Part shown: positions 1 through 7,465 of the stretch, in pieces
Numbering within the stretch: position 1 is the stretch's first letter
Layout of the letters: the number at the start of each line of letters is the position of its first letter
From: Fidelibacterota bacterium
GTDB taxonomy: Bacteria; Fidelibacterota; UBA2242
Assembly (NCBI GenBank): GCA_003645845.1
Contig: QNCV01000033.1
Span: 1 to 14,456 of the forward strand
Reading direction: 5' to 3'
Length of the DNA: 14,456 nucleotides
The notes under the pieces: model-generated
What the model was told of the DNA's origin: nothing
What the model saw: the letters and a program-made list of their open reading frames with translations, nothing else
Databases searched by the model: none
Position numbers and translations under genes: made by a program

Positions 1-1033
1 ATTTGTAGTATTTTTTCACAAAACCAGTGTATTCCTTGTTTTTCAGCACGACGCGCTTCCAGAAACCTGCTGTAAATCCGAATCCGTAGGCAAAAACCTG
101 AGTCAGCGAAACGATGGGAGCCAGCAGCGCAGCACGCAAATCCCGGTAACGTTTCAGTGCAGCGAAAAAAATCACCGTCAGCAGTCCAAGCGCAACACTT
201 GTTCCGATCAGCCAGAGATAAAATAAGTATCTATGGAATGGCGCCAGAATCGCAATTAGAATATACCCAAAAGCGCCAAGGCTTGGAATAAAATGCAGAG
301 GCTCCAAAATGCCGTTATCAATTAAGGTCAGATTGATGCGGGCAACGCCCCAGTTGAAAATCTGCCGGAAGAATTTGCGTAAACTGGTGCGGCGCTTATG
401 ATAAACAACAGCGTCGGGAATGGATATCACTCTGGCGCCGCTGGCGACGATCCGCCGGCTGAATTCCAGGTCCTGGCCATGGCGTAAAGTTCCCATCCCC
501 CCCAGGGTTTTAAAAATATTCCGGTGAATGCCCATGTTGAAGCTGCGGGGATAAAATTTGGCTAGTTTCTTTTTGGAATGACCGCGCATACCGCCGGTAG
601 TCAGAAAAGAGGTCATGGCAAAATCGATGGCCTTTTGCAGTGGCGTGAAATTATCAAGCACCGAATCGGGACCGCCGAAGGCGTCGGGCTTTTCTTTTTC
701 AATGGCCTCCGCCAGACGCGTCAGCCAGTCGGGATCGGCGATGCAGTCCGAATCGATGAACAGAAAATATTCTCCTTCCGCCTGACTCATTCCGTAATTG
801 CGGGCAGGCCCCGGCCCCTCATGATTACGTTGAAAAAAACGGATTCTGAATGGCATCGAATCGATCAATTGGCTGACGATCTCAGCCGTATTATCAGTGG
901 AACCGTCATCCACCAGAAGAACTTCAAATTTATCTTTTTGAAATGTCTGCTTTTTGAAGGAATGAATCAAATCAATGATTTCATCCGACCGATTATAGCA
1001 CGGAACAATGATGGAAAAGATATATTGACTCAT
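1..1033 (-). CDS. Family 2 glycosyltransferase with C-terminal membrane segments (3' end cut by window edge)
   Basis: The reading frame starts at ATG 1033 and stays open for 344 codons to the left edge, so the C-terminus is missing. The N-terminal GT-A fold is clear: 'FSIIVPCYN' at residues 6-14, 'VLLVDDGSTDN' at 38-48, the metal-binding DSD at 94-96, and an acidic catalytic motif 'HGQDLEFSRR' near 185-194. About three hydrophobic segments follow (roughly 249-268, 271-293, 302-325), suggesting an inner-membrane enzyme that transfers a sugar from a nucleotide donor on the cytoplasmic face. Donor and acceptor cannot be read from sequence. Its ATG overlaps the stop of the preceding glycosyltransferase by four bases (ATGA), so the two are probably translationally coupled and act in one glycan or glycolipid pathway. 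The family assignment is secure; the specific pathway is unknown. Confidence 0.9.
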   Translation of the reverse strand, partial: MSQYIFSIIVPCYNRSDEIIDLIHSFKKQTFQKDKFEVLLVDDGSTDNTAEIVSQLIDSMPFRIRFFQRNHEGPGPARNYGMSQAEGEYFLFIDSDCIADPDWLTRLAEAIEKEKPDAFGGPDSVLDNFTPLQKAIDFAMTSFLTTGGMRGHSKKKLAKFYPRSFNMGIHRNIFKTLGGMGTLRHGQDLEFSRRIVASGARVISIPDAVVYHKRRTSLRKFFRQIFNWGVARINLTLIDNGILEPLHFIPSLGAFGYILIAILAPFHRYLFYLWLIGTSVALGLLTVIFFAALKRYRDLRAALLAPIVSLTQVFAYGFGFTAGFWKRVVLKNKEYTGFVKKYYK

Positions 1034-1956
1034 CGCTTTTCGTATTGTTGGCGGATTATCATTTCGCTGATCAATCCCAGTGAGAAGAATTGCATTCCGA
1101 AAATAATCAGCAGAACACCGAGCAGCAACATGGCTATATGATTCCGGAAGGGATCGTTATAGGCGTATTTCAAAATCAGGATATAGATTTCCGCCGCCAT
1201 TCCCAGAGATACAAATATTATTCCCCAGAGACCGAAGAAGTGCATCGGTCGTTTCAGGAATTTCATTGTAAACAGAATGGTCATCAAATCCAGAAATCCT
1301 TTATAAAAACGGCTGGCGCCGTACTTGGTTTTGCCGTATTTCCGGGGAAAGTGTTTGACCTTCATTTCACCGCTTTTAAATCCGTTTATCTTGGCCAGCA
1401 CAGGGATAAACCGGTGCATCTCACCGTAAACGGTAATACTTTTTACCACTTCGGCTTTATAGACTTTCAGACCGTTGTTCATATCATGTAGTTTGACACC
1501 CGTCATTAAGCGGCTGAAAAAATTATAAATTTTCGAGGTATGTTTTTTAATAAAGCGATCCTTGCGATCCTGTTTCCAGCCGGAAATAAGATCAAATTCG
1601 CCCTCTTTGATTTTGTCCGCCATTTTGGGGATGGCTTCCGGATCGTCCTGCAGATCGGCGTCAATTGTTGCGATAAATTCACCTTTTGCGGCGTTAAATC
1701 CCTCATTGAGAGCGGCCGCCTTTCCCAGATTGCGTTGAAAACGGATTGTGGACACTTCGGGATTACTTTCGGCCAATTCCTTCCCGATAAGATCTGAACC
1801 ATCACGGCTGCCGTCGTCAACAAGGATGATTTCGTATTCATAACTGCTTTTTTTCAGGGCGCTCTGGATTCCGGCTACCATTTCACGCAGGGAGGCCGCT
1901 TCATTGTAAATCGGAACGACGACCGAAATCAGGTTTTTTTTATATGTGTTTTCCAC
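1030..1956 (-). CDS. DPM1/GtrB/ArnC-like polyprenyl-phosphate glycosyltransferase
   Basis: The 308-residue protein has the layout of polyprenyl-phosphate sugar transferases. A GT-A domain carries 'VVVPIYNE' (12-19), 'LVDDGSRDGS' (45-54) and 'DADLQDDPE' (99-107, the metal-binding DxD region). A basic 'RKYGKTKYG' motif (205-213), typical of the DPM1/GtrB branch, is followed by two membrane helices at about 239-263 and 274-299. Family knowledge says such enzymes move a sugar from a nucleotide donor to undecaprenyl or dolichyl phosphate at the inner membrane; the sugar is not predictable. The start is GTG at 1956, supported by GGAG five bases upstream (1962-1965); the nearby ATG at 1967 is out of frame. 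It follows the LolB-like gene by 23 bases and overlaps the next glycosyltransferase by four bases. UppP, which supplies undecaprenyl phosphate, is encoded about 6.5 kb upstream on the same strand. Confidence 0.93.
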   Translation of the reverse strand: MENTYKKNLISVVVPIYNEAASLREMVAGIQSALKKSSYEYEIILVDDGSRDGSDLIGKELAESNPEVSTIRFQRNLGKAAALNEGFNAAKGEFIATIDADLQDDPEAIPKMADKIKEGEFDLISGWKQDRKDRFIKKHTSKIYNFFSRLMTGVKLHDMNNGLKVYKAEVVKSITVYGEMHRFIPVLAKINGFKSGEMKVKHFPRKYGKTKYGASRFYKGFLDLMTILFTMKFLKRPMHFFGLWGIIFVSLGMAAEIYILILKYAYNDPFRNHIAMLLLGVLLIIFGMQFFSLGLISEMIIRQQYEKR

Positions 1957-1979
1957 TGTGACTCCATAATTCTTGAGGA

Positions 1980-2654
1980 TCAGCTTAATTTACGTATTTT
2001 AAGTCGGAATTGGGAAGAATGAATATCAATTGTAGTATTTTGATTGTTGGTTATTCGGATATCATCGGGAATTTGATAAGACGAGTCGATTGTTACCCAG
2101 TGATTGTATTGGATAGTCACATTTTGATCCGATTTCGGAAATACCTGTTGTAATCTTCCGAATTGGTCCCTTTTTATTTTGTAGTTCGTGTTTTTTGAAT
2201 CTATCTGTCCGATTAAAAGATGACTGATGCTTGAAATTGGGATATCGGGTATTTGAAAATCGTTTATATTTTCAGGGAATTCCGAACCGGAAAGTTCCCG
2301 ATTTTCCCGTTGCAGCCATAAGTAGTAGCTGTTATCGATAAGCCACACCGTGGCTAATTTCCGCTTAAGGGGATCCTTGATTTGAATATTAATGGAATCC
2401 ATTCCGGAGTAGTAAACTTTTGCGCTGATTGTCATATCACTCAGGGTTGTCTGCACTGTAATTCTGGCGTTGAAGGAAAGGGATTCCAGAGTCTCATCGG
2501 GTAATGGCAGGAATGTTGCCACCTCCGATTTTTCTCGGTCTCGCCGGCTGATATTATTCATTATTGAGCAATCTGAAAGTATCAGGAAGAGCAAAAAGAG
2601 AATCCATATAAATCTCAGATTTTTATTCGGATATCTTTTGCCGGAGACTCTCAT
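1980..2654 (-). CDS. LolB/DUF4292-like outer-membrane lipoprotein
   Basis: The 224-residue protein starts with a basic stretch and a hydrophobic segment ending in 'LILSDC' with Cys29, a plausible though not ideal lipobox (Asp at -1 is atypical). The body has no catalytic motifs. It contains alternating beta strands such as 'FNARITVQTTLSDMTISAKV' and 'INIQIKDPLKRKLATVW', resembling the LolB/LolA half-barrel and the DUF4292 family. Members of that fold carry or receive lipoproteins at the outer membrane. The placement directly after a long TPR gene is also typical of DUF4292 genes in FCB bacteria. The ATG at 2654 lies inside the TPR gene, giving a 32-base overlap; no good Shine-Dalgarno is visible, so translation is probably coupled. 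Assignment to the LolB-like fold is by overall pattern and order, not by a diagnostic residue. Confidence 0.62.
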   Translation of the reverse strand: MRVSGKRYPNKNLRFIWILFLLFLILSDCSIMNNISRRDREKSEVATFLPLPDETLESLSFNARITVQTTLSDMTISAKVYYSGMDSINIQIKDPLKRKLATVWLIDNSYYLWLQRENRELSGSEFPENINDFQIPDIPISSISHLLIGQIDSKNTNYKIKRDQFGRLQQVFPKSDQNVTIQYNHWVTIDSSYQIPDDIRITNNQNTTIDIHSSQFRLKIRKLS

Positions 2655-4137
2655 TGTCAGGGTTGATTTCCAGGGCTTGGCGATAATATTTTTGTGCTTC
2701 CTTGGTTTTATTCAATTTTTGCAGTACATCCCCCATGTGTTCAAGCACTTCAGCGTTATTTTCATTCAGATCCAAAGCCTGTTCAATATATTTTCTGGCA
2801 TTTTTATAGTTGCCCCGGAGGTATAAAATCCAGCCCTTAGTATCAATATAAGACGGATTTTTGGGGTCTATGGACAGGGCTTTATCCACCATGGTCATTG
2901 CTTCGCTGAGTCGCTCGCCTCTGAGAGCCAGGCTGTAGGCATAGTTATTCAAGGCGATGGCTTCATCGGGGTTGTCGGCGATGATTGCCTCATACAGGCT
3001 GTCCGAGAGAGTGTGTTTTTTCTGGGCTTCCCAGGCATTGGCCAGGAGAATTCGGGCCTGATTATTTTCAGGGTCAATTTTCAGCGCTTTAATCAGATTT
3101 TCCGCCGCTTCGGCATATTTCTGATGATTACTGAATATATTGGCCCGCATGATAGGAAAATAGGCCTGGTCGGGGAAACTTTGCATTGCTTTGTCTGTCA
3201 GGATTAATAGAGAATCGATTTGATCATTACGACTGTAAAGCATTACCAGACTGATATATGCCGATTGTCGGGCAGGATATTCTTTAATCAGCGTCTTCAG
3301 ATAATCCACCGCTTTTCCGGCGCTGTCGCCTCTGGCCAGTAAATCGCCGTAGCGCTCCCTGATTTCAATATCTTCCGGTTGGAGGTTCAAGAGTGAATCA
3401 TAAAGTGCGGTTGCCAGGGGAATATCACTATTTGCGAGTGCAATTTCGGCGCGATACCGATAATAATCCGGATTATTCGGATATATTTTTCTCAAGGTAT
3501 CGTAATAGCTGGCAGCCCGGTTCAATTGCTGCGTGATCAACGATATTTCAGCGGCTTTCTCCAGAGCTTTGGTTTCGGAGTTGTCTTTTTTATATATCGA
3601 TTCGTATTCGTTGATGGCTTCATTGAGTTTTTTATTTTTTAAATAGATGGCCGCCAGCTGATAATGTAATTCCGGATCATCGGGATTGGCTTTAATAAGC
3701 CGGATATATTCGGCTTCGGCCTTTTGATTTTGACCTTTTAAATAATAGACCTGAGCCAGTATTTCACGTAATTCATATTCCTTCGGATCGATTGTCAGGG
3801 CTTTTTTCAGTGCGCTAATCCCGCGTTCGAGTTTTCCGAGATTGATATATGCTTTCGCCATTGCTCCGTAAATCGTTGCTGAAGTGCTGTCGTACAGCAA
3901 GGCATCCTGATATTCGAGAACGGCTCTCGCATGATTTCCCTGCATTGCATAATCTTCACCGGACATAAAATATTGAATTGCCATGGAATTATATGTGCGG
4001 CTTGTATCGGCCTGTTCGCTTGTAACTTCCAGCGGCGGTCGGGTTGAGCAATTCCTCATAAACAGGAATACGAAAACGCCCAAGAACATTGACCGGGCAG
4101 TATTTTTACTTAGTGACTTTGTAAATTTCAATATCAC
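2623..4137 (-). CDS. Large tetratricopeptide repeat protein, probably envelope-anchored
   Basis: This 504-residue protein is almost entirely TPR: about 13 consecutive 34-residue units from residue 50 to the end, with the usual spacing of small residues and a Pro near each repeat end ('ALTIDPKE', 'ALKIDPENN', 'ALSIDPKNP', 'ALEINPDN'). The N-terminus has a hydrophobic stretch (17-27) followed by Cys30, so it could be a lipoprotein, but the residues before Cys (Met-Arg-Asn) make a poor lipobox and a signal anchor is equally possible. TPR superhelices are protein-binding scaffolds; in FCB genomes such proteins often precede DUF4292/LolB-like genes, as here. The start is a GTG at 4137 with no clear Shine-Dalgarno; an internal ATG at 4089 would remove most of the positively charged N-region. 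A 14-bp palindrome (4158-4171) lies 21 bases upstream. Confidence 0.9.
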   Translation of the reverse strand: MILKFTKSLSKNTARSMFLGVFVFLFMRNCSTRPPLEVTSEQADTSRTYNSMAIQYFMSGEDYAMQGNHARAVLEYQDALLYDSTSATIYGAMAKAYINLGKLERGISALKKALTIDPKEYELREILAQVYYLKGQNQKAEAEYIRLIKANPDDPELHYQLAAIYLKNKKLNEAINEYESIYKKDNSETKALEKAAEISLITQQLNRAASYYDTLRKIYPNNPDYYRYRAEIALANSDIPLATALYDSLLNLQPEDIEIRERYGDLLARGDSAGKAVDYLKTLIKEYPARQSAYISLVMLYSRNDQIDSLLILTDKAMQSFPDQAYFPIMRANIFSNHQKYAEAAENLIKALKIDPENNQARILLANAWEAQKKHTLSDSLYEAIIADNPDEAIALNNYAYSLALRGERLSEAMTMVDKALSIDPKNPSYIDTKGWILYLRGNYKNARKYIEQALDLNENNAEVLEHMGDVLQKLNKTKEAQKYYRQALEINPDNESLRQKISE

Positions 4138-4157
4138 TCAAGGTTTTGAGTTAGGCG

Positions 4158-4171
4158 GTACAAAATTGTAC
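4158..4171. promoter_or_regulatory. Perfect short inverted repeat upstream of the TPR gene
   Basis: GTACAA-AA-TTGTAC is a perfect 6-bp inverted repeat with a 2-bp centre in the 56-bp gap between the small four-cysteine gene and the TPR gene. The two-base loop and lack of a following T-run argue against an intrinsic terminator. It could be an operator half-site pair or chance; on the minus strand it contains TACAAT, but no fitting -35 element lies 17 bp upstream. Confidence 0.3.
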
Positions 4172-4193
4172 ACAGACCGGATTGAAATTGTGT

Positions 4194-4397
4194 TTATTTA
4201 TAGATTTCGTTACGGTTACAGTTACAGACACCGACCATTTTTTCTTTAAATCTGATAGTGTCTGTATTGCTGTCTTTCTGTGTAAAAATATGTTTGACAA
4301 GCTCGATGGGCTCACCACAGACAGCACAATGTTTCTTGCTGTCACGCAGTGCCTTTTGTGTTTTACTTGCAAAGCCTTTGGTTACTCGTTTTGCCAT
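4194..4397 (-). CDS. Small four-cysteine (probable zinc-binding) protein, 67 aa
   Basis: This basic 67-residue protein starts 'MAKRVTKGFASKTQK' and carries Cys24-Ala-Val-Cys27-Gly and, 30 residues later, Cys58-Asn-Cys60 close to the C-terminus. The C-x2-C ... C-x-C arrangement looks like a single zinc-ribbon or treble-clef-like site. The start is unusually well supported: AAAGGAGT at 4404-4411 is six bases upstream of ATG 4397 and overlaps the stop codon of the diguanylate cyclase gene, so the two genes are cotranscribed. Competing frames over the same interval (4151-4372 minus, 4182-4430 plus) lack such a site. The basic N-terminus and zinc knuckle could suit RNA, ribosome or protein binding, but I do not recognise a named family and infer no function. 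Confidence 0.8.
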   Translation of the reverse strand: MAKRVTKGFASKTQKALRDSKKHCAVCGEPIELVKHIFTQKDSNTDTIRFKEKMVGVCNCNRNEIYK

Positions 4398-4403
4398 TAT
4401 TTG

Positions 4404-4411
4404 ACTCCTTT
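4404..4411 (-). promoter_or_regulatory. Strong Shine-Dalgarno for the 67-aa four-cysteine gene
   Basis: AAAGGAGT on the minus strand, six bases before ATG 4397. It is the best ribosome binding site in the window and settles which of the overlapping small frames is the real gene. It overlaps the upstream gene's TAA stop. Confidence 0.75.
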
Positions 4412-6161
4412 AAGATTCTTTTTCATATAACATTACCTGATTGCCGCCGGCGCGTTTAGCCCGATACATTGCCATATCGGCGCTGGATATCAGAGACTGA
4501 AGATTGTCGCCGTCGCCGGGGTATTCTGACATCCCAATGCTGACGGACATGTGTTCGGTCATGCCGTCTTTTTCAAATAGAAAAGTATGGATGTTTTTGC
4601 ATATCCGTTCAGCCGTATTTAAACAACTCTTTTTGTCGGAGTTGATTAAAATTACAGCAAATTCTTCACCGCCATACCGTGCTACCGTATCAACGGTTCG
4701 GACACTGCCGCGGATAATATTGGCGCATTTCTTAAGAACATAATCACCGTTGAGGTGACCGTAAGTGTCATTGATACGTTTGAATTTATCAAGATCGAGA
4801 ATCAATAAAGTCAGGGAGGTGTTATATCGCCGGCTGCGTTCGATTTCGATCTGCAGACGTTCCTTGAAGGCCCGGTGATTGTAAATGCCGGTCAGACCGT
4901 CGATCATCGCCAGGTCTTTCATTGACTGGTAGACGGTTAGCCGGTTCAGAATTTCGGTAAAGTTTCTTCCGAAGAGCGCCAGTGTATTTACATCCTGTTT
5001 GGTATAATTATCCGTTTTGAAGCTCTCCATGAGGATGCCGCCACCTTCCCTTGAAGATGGTGAGACCGGAATCCCGATTGCTGACTGAAAAGGAATGATT
5101 TTCAAATCTTCAGGCTGAAAGCGAAACTCCACGTTGCTTTTATCGTAATCCCTGATCAATACCGGTAATTTTTCTTTGATAAGAGGTTCCCAGACACCTT
5201 TATGGATACTGATTTCATGCCCGATGGTATAATCAGCTTCCGATCCTTCAACATATTCAATTGTCAGCTCCGATGACTGGTCCCTGTTCAGAAAGGCGAA
5301 TGTCAGTTTGTCAAAGCTGAAATATTTCTTTAAAATGGAGGCGGCTTGCTTATAGAGCTCATGGGGTTCTATGCCGAGGCTGGTTTCTGTGTTTAAGCGG
5401 AATAAATCCTTAAAGAACCTGATATAATTTTCCTGCTGGTCCACCACATCGATTTGCAGGACAGCATTTCCGAAAAGCTCTGCAAAGGCTACCAGCAGAT
5501 CGAGGTCTTCTTTGCCCCAGCTTTCTTTATCCACACTATCGGTCCCGATAAAGCCTACATAGAAACCGTTGACGTTGACGGGCGCCAGCATTAAGGTGCC
5601 GATTTTAGGGGAATTCTGGTAATATTTGAGATAATCCGGGCCGATTTGAGAAGCCTGGTACAATTCGGGTTTCGCATCGAAATGATAGTTGCTGAACAGT
5701 TCCCCTTCGGCGCTGAATGACGGCAGCGGTTTGCTTTTATGGGAACACCTGTTTTCCTGGAGGATATAACGCTTTTCATCGGGGTTGAAAAGATATATGA
5801 AAACGGACTGAGCCATCAGGGAGGAATAGATAATATCGGTCAGAATATGGACCAACTGCTTGTAATTTTCGCTGGTGTCGATTTTATAGTGCAAGCCGAT
5901 GGCATTGACGGCATTTTCTTTTTCTCCGCTATGTTGATCGCTGCTTTTCGTTAACATACGGCAACGTTTGTACCAGTTGTTCATTTCAGTCAGGATGAAA
6001 ATCATCAGTGAAAGAATCGCAATAAACAGCAGAATCCGGAAGATCTGTTGAAAAGGGTCGGGAACATTTACGAAAGCATCCGTCGAGGGATAAACGGTAA
6101 ATAGAAATAAGATTACAATTAAGAGAGTGCTTACGATCCAGGTGCTTTTTAAATTATTCAT
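4410..6161 (-). CDS. Membrane diguanylate cyclase with two GAF-like domains (GGEEF)
   Basis: The 583-residue protein (from ATG 6161) has two N-terminal membrane helices (about 6-24 and 38-58), a short linker, two GAF-like sensor regions (about 100-236 and 263-408) and a complete GGDEF domain (about 419-581). The active site is 'RYGGEEF' with GGEEF at 497-501. The allosteric I-site RTVD sits at 488-491, and 'DGLTGIYNHRAF' and 'DLDKFKRIND' are typical of active cyclases. It should make cyclic di-GMP from two GTP at the inner membrane, with feedback inhibition and GAF-ligand control; the ligands are unknown. An in-frame ATG at 6182 exists. However, the promoter at 6186-6214 would start transcription near 6179, downstream of that codon, and the 6161 ATG has GGA upstream, so 6161 is preferred. 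The small four-cysteine gene follows after 12 bases. Confidence 0.93.
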   Translation of the reverse strand: MNNLKSTWIVSTLLIVILFLFTVYPSTDAFVNVPDPFQQIFRILLFIAILSLMIFILTEMNNWYKRCRMLTKSSDQHSGEKENAVNAIGLHYKIDTSENYKQLVHILTDIIYSSLMAQSVFIYLFNPDEKRYILQENRCSHKSKPLPSFSAEGELFSNYHFDAKPELYQASQIGPDYLKYYQNSPKIGTLMLAPVNVNGFYVGFIGTDSVDKESWGKEDLDLLVAFAELFGNAVLQIDVVDQQENYIRFFKDLFRLNTETSLGIEPHELYKQAASILKKYFSFDKLTFAFLNRDQSSELTIEYVEGSEADYTIGHEISIHKGVWEPLIKEKLPVLIRDYDKSNVEFRFQPEDLKIIPFQSAIGIPVSPSSREGGGILMESFKTDNYTKQDVNTLALFGRNFTEILNRLTVYQSMKDLAMIDGLTGIYNHRAFKERLQIEIERSRRYNTSLTLLILDLDKFKRINDTYGHLNGDYVLKKCANIIRGSVRTVDTVARYGGEEFAVILINSDKKSCLNTAERICKNIHTFLFEKDGMTEHMSVSIGMSEYPGDGDNLQSLISSADMAMYRAKRAGGNQVMLYEKES

Positions 6162-6185
6162 AATAATCAATCCATACAGCATGTA

Positions 6186-6214
6186 AAAATAACATTAACC
6201 GTATGTAAAATCAA
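6186..6214 (-). promoter_or_regulatory. Sigma70-type promoter before the diguanylate cyclase gene
   Basis: On the minus strand TTGATT (6209-6214) is followed by exactly 17 bp and TATTTT (6186-6191). It lies in the non-coding gap after the anti-sigma stop codon. A start near 6179 gives a leader of about 18 bases to ATG 6161. The same TTGAtt-17-TATTTT pattern occurs upstream of the Ig/type IX gene. Confidence 0.5.
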
Positions 6215-6243
6215 TATGAATTAACGTAAATATTGCGATTTAT

Positions 6244-6816
6244 TCAATACTCTTGCTTGACAGTTTTGATCTTATCCTGAAATTCCGGGTGGCCCTGAGT
6301 ATTTTTTTCGTTGATATTGTCCAGTGAGTCGGAATCATGCACAGACGAGGCAAATTCACCCTGTCCTGCGACGGGTGTAGAGGTATGCGGATTTAGAGGT
6401 GGGTTGGATTGCCGCCGAATCCTGTCTTGAACAATTGAGGGAGGCATTTGCATCGTTTTTGCGACGGGTTTTAGTTCAAAGAAGTAGAACCCAACCAAAA
6501 CCGCCAGTAATGCCGCAGCAAATCCATAGGTAAAGGAGGGAATGCGATTCGGGAAGAACCCCTTTTTAAGACTGGCTTCAATACGGGCATTGCGATCTGC
6601 GACAATTTTGGTGCGGAGCTTTTCAAGAAAGTCGTCACTGACGGTCACTTCGGGCAATTGGTTCATTGCCTGTTTTGTGGCCAGAATCGACTGGTAGAGT
6701 TTTTTACAATCAGGACAACTTTCCATGTGCTTTTCAAAAGATTTCCGAGAACGGAAAGAAACGTCCCTGTCAATATACCGCGATATGGTATTTTTAAACT
6801 GGTAACAACTTATCAT
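6244..6816 (-). CDS. Membrane-anchored zinc-binding anti-sigma factor (ZAS type)
   Basis: From ATG 6816 the protein has 190 residues. The N-terminal cytoplasmic part shows the anti-sigma zinc motif H30-x3-C34-x2-C37 ('KHMESCPDC'), with Cys4 placed 26 residues before His30. A single membrane helix lies at about 95-114, and a polar, low-complexity tail of about 75 residues would face the periplasm. It should hold the neighbouring ECF sigma factor inactive and release it on a signal. The gene follows the sigma gene by 31 bases, the classic pair order. ATG 6816 is preferred over the TTG at 6840 because GAGGAG (6821-6826) lies four bases upstream. The C4-H30-C34-C37 spacing matches that of the redox-sensing soluble anti-sigma RsrA as I recall it (C11-H37-C41-C44), but here on a membrane protein. 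No periplasmic sensor domain is recognisable. Confidence 0.88.
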   Translation of the reverse strand: MISCYQFKNTISRYIDRDVSFRSRKSFEKHMESCPDCKKLYQSILATKQAMNQLPEVTVSDDFLEKLRTKIVADRNARIEASLKKGFFPNRIPSFTYGFAAALLAVLVGFYFFELKPVAKTMQMPPSIVQDRIRRQSNPPLNPHTSTPVAGQGEFASSVHDSDSLDNINEKNTQGHPEFQDKIKTVKQEY

Positions 6817-6847
6817 AAAACTCCTCGGCTCAAGTATCAAATTTTTT

Positions 6848-7429
6848 TTATTCTTTTCCTCGCATTTTTTGTAAATCTTCCTGCAACTTCAAACGGGCCC
6901 TGTTGATTCTCGATTTCACGGTACCCAACGGTGCGTTGATTACATTGCTGATTTCCTCATAAGAAAGTTCCTGAATATCTCTTAAAATGATTGCGGTGCG
7001 AAAATGTTCCGGTAAATTGTAAATTGCTTTCTGAATTATTTGTTCATCAAATTTTCCCTCGATACTCGATTGCGTATCGCGATCGGTTGAAGGAAAGTCA
7101 ATGTCTTTATCTTCGGAACCCAACCGGCTGAACGAGAACATTTTGCGGTTGCGCCGCTTTCTCAGAATTGTCTTTGCCAGATTGGCCGTTATGGTATAGA
7201 TCCAGGTGGAAAATTTTGCTATTTCTTTGTAGGCATAGCGGTTTTGATATACTTTAAGGAACGTGTCCTGAACGATGTCTTCCGCTTCCTCACGATCAAG
7301 AACAAAGCGATAAGCGAAATTCATCAGGCGATTTTTATAGCGATGTACAATCTCTTCAAAGGCGTTTTCATCTCCGGATTGAAAGCGGCGGATCAGGACT
7401 TCATCGGATATTTTATAGGAGTCTTTCAT
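6848..7429 (-). CDS. ECF-type RNA polymerase sigma factor (RpoE/SigW-like)
   Basis: The 193-residue protein has the two-domain ECF layout. Region 2 covers about 25-92, with 'DREEAEDIVQDTFLKVYQN' (-10 recognition and core binding) and 'FSTWIYTITANLAKTILRKR'. Region 4 covers about 132-184, with the helix-turn-helix 'LSYEEISNVINAPLGTVKSR' for -35 contact. It directs RNA polymerase to a regulon that is probably concerned with envelope stress, since its partner is a membrane anti-sigma factor encoded next to it. It starts nine bases after the holA stop with no visible Shine-Dalgarno. A TTGATA-16-TATAAA element straddling the holA stop would give a transcript beginning only about two bases before the ATG. 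No extracytoplasmic-factor autoregulatory -35 (GAAC-type) is obvious upstream. Confidence 0.96.
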   Translation of the reverse strand: MKDSYKISDEVLIRRFQSGDENAFEEIVHRYKNRLMNFAYRFVLDREEAEDIVQDTFLKVYQNRYAYKEIAKFSTWIYTITANLAKTILRKRRNRKMFSFSRLGSEDKDIDFPSTDRDTQSSIEGKFDEQIIQKAIYNLPEHFRTAIILRDIQELSYEEISNVINAPLGTVKSRINRARLKLQEDLQKMRGKE

Positions 7430-7437
7430 AGGGCAAA

Positions 7438-7465
7438 TTTATAACTTTTGAAGTTGATATATCAA
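7438..7465 (-). promoter_or_regulatory. Possible promoter and palindrome just before the ECF sigma gene
   Basis: On the minus strand TTGATA (7460-7465), 16 bp, TATAAA (7438-7443) fits a sigma70-type promoter at the end of holA. Transcription would begin near 7431, two bases before ATG 7429. The -35 is part of a perfect 12-bp palindrome, TTGATATATCAA (7454-7465). Both could be accidents of AT-rich codons (Leu-Ile-Tyr-Gln). Confidence 0.3.

Noticed and set aside
578..1491. Two rightward open frames (578-1141 and 1090-1491) opposite the glycosyltransferases
   Set aside because: They lie antisense to two genes with complete GT2 motifs, show no family resemblance and have no ribosome binding sites.
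4158..4171. Palindrome considered as an intrinsic terminator
   Set aside because: The loop would be two bases, the stem is only six pairs, and no T-run follows on either strand.
4208..4226. Short repeats of GTTAC in tandem
   Set aside because: They encode alternating Cys/Asn/Arg codons of the C-terminal CNCNRN of the 67-residue protein and have no regular repeat length, so they are coding rather than a microsatellite.
4151..4430. Alternative small frames over the four-cysteine gene (4151-4372 minus, 4182-4430 plus)
   Set aside because: The 4397-4194 frame has an ideal Shine-Dalgarno and a paired-cysteine motif; the others have neither.
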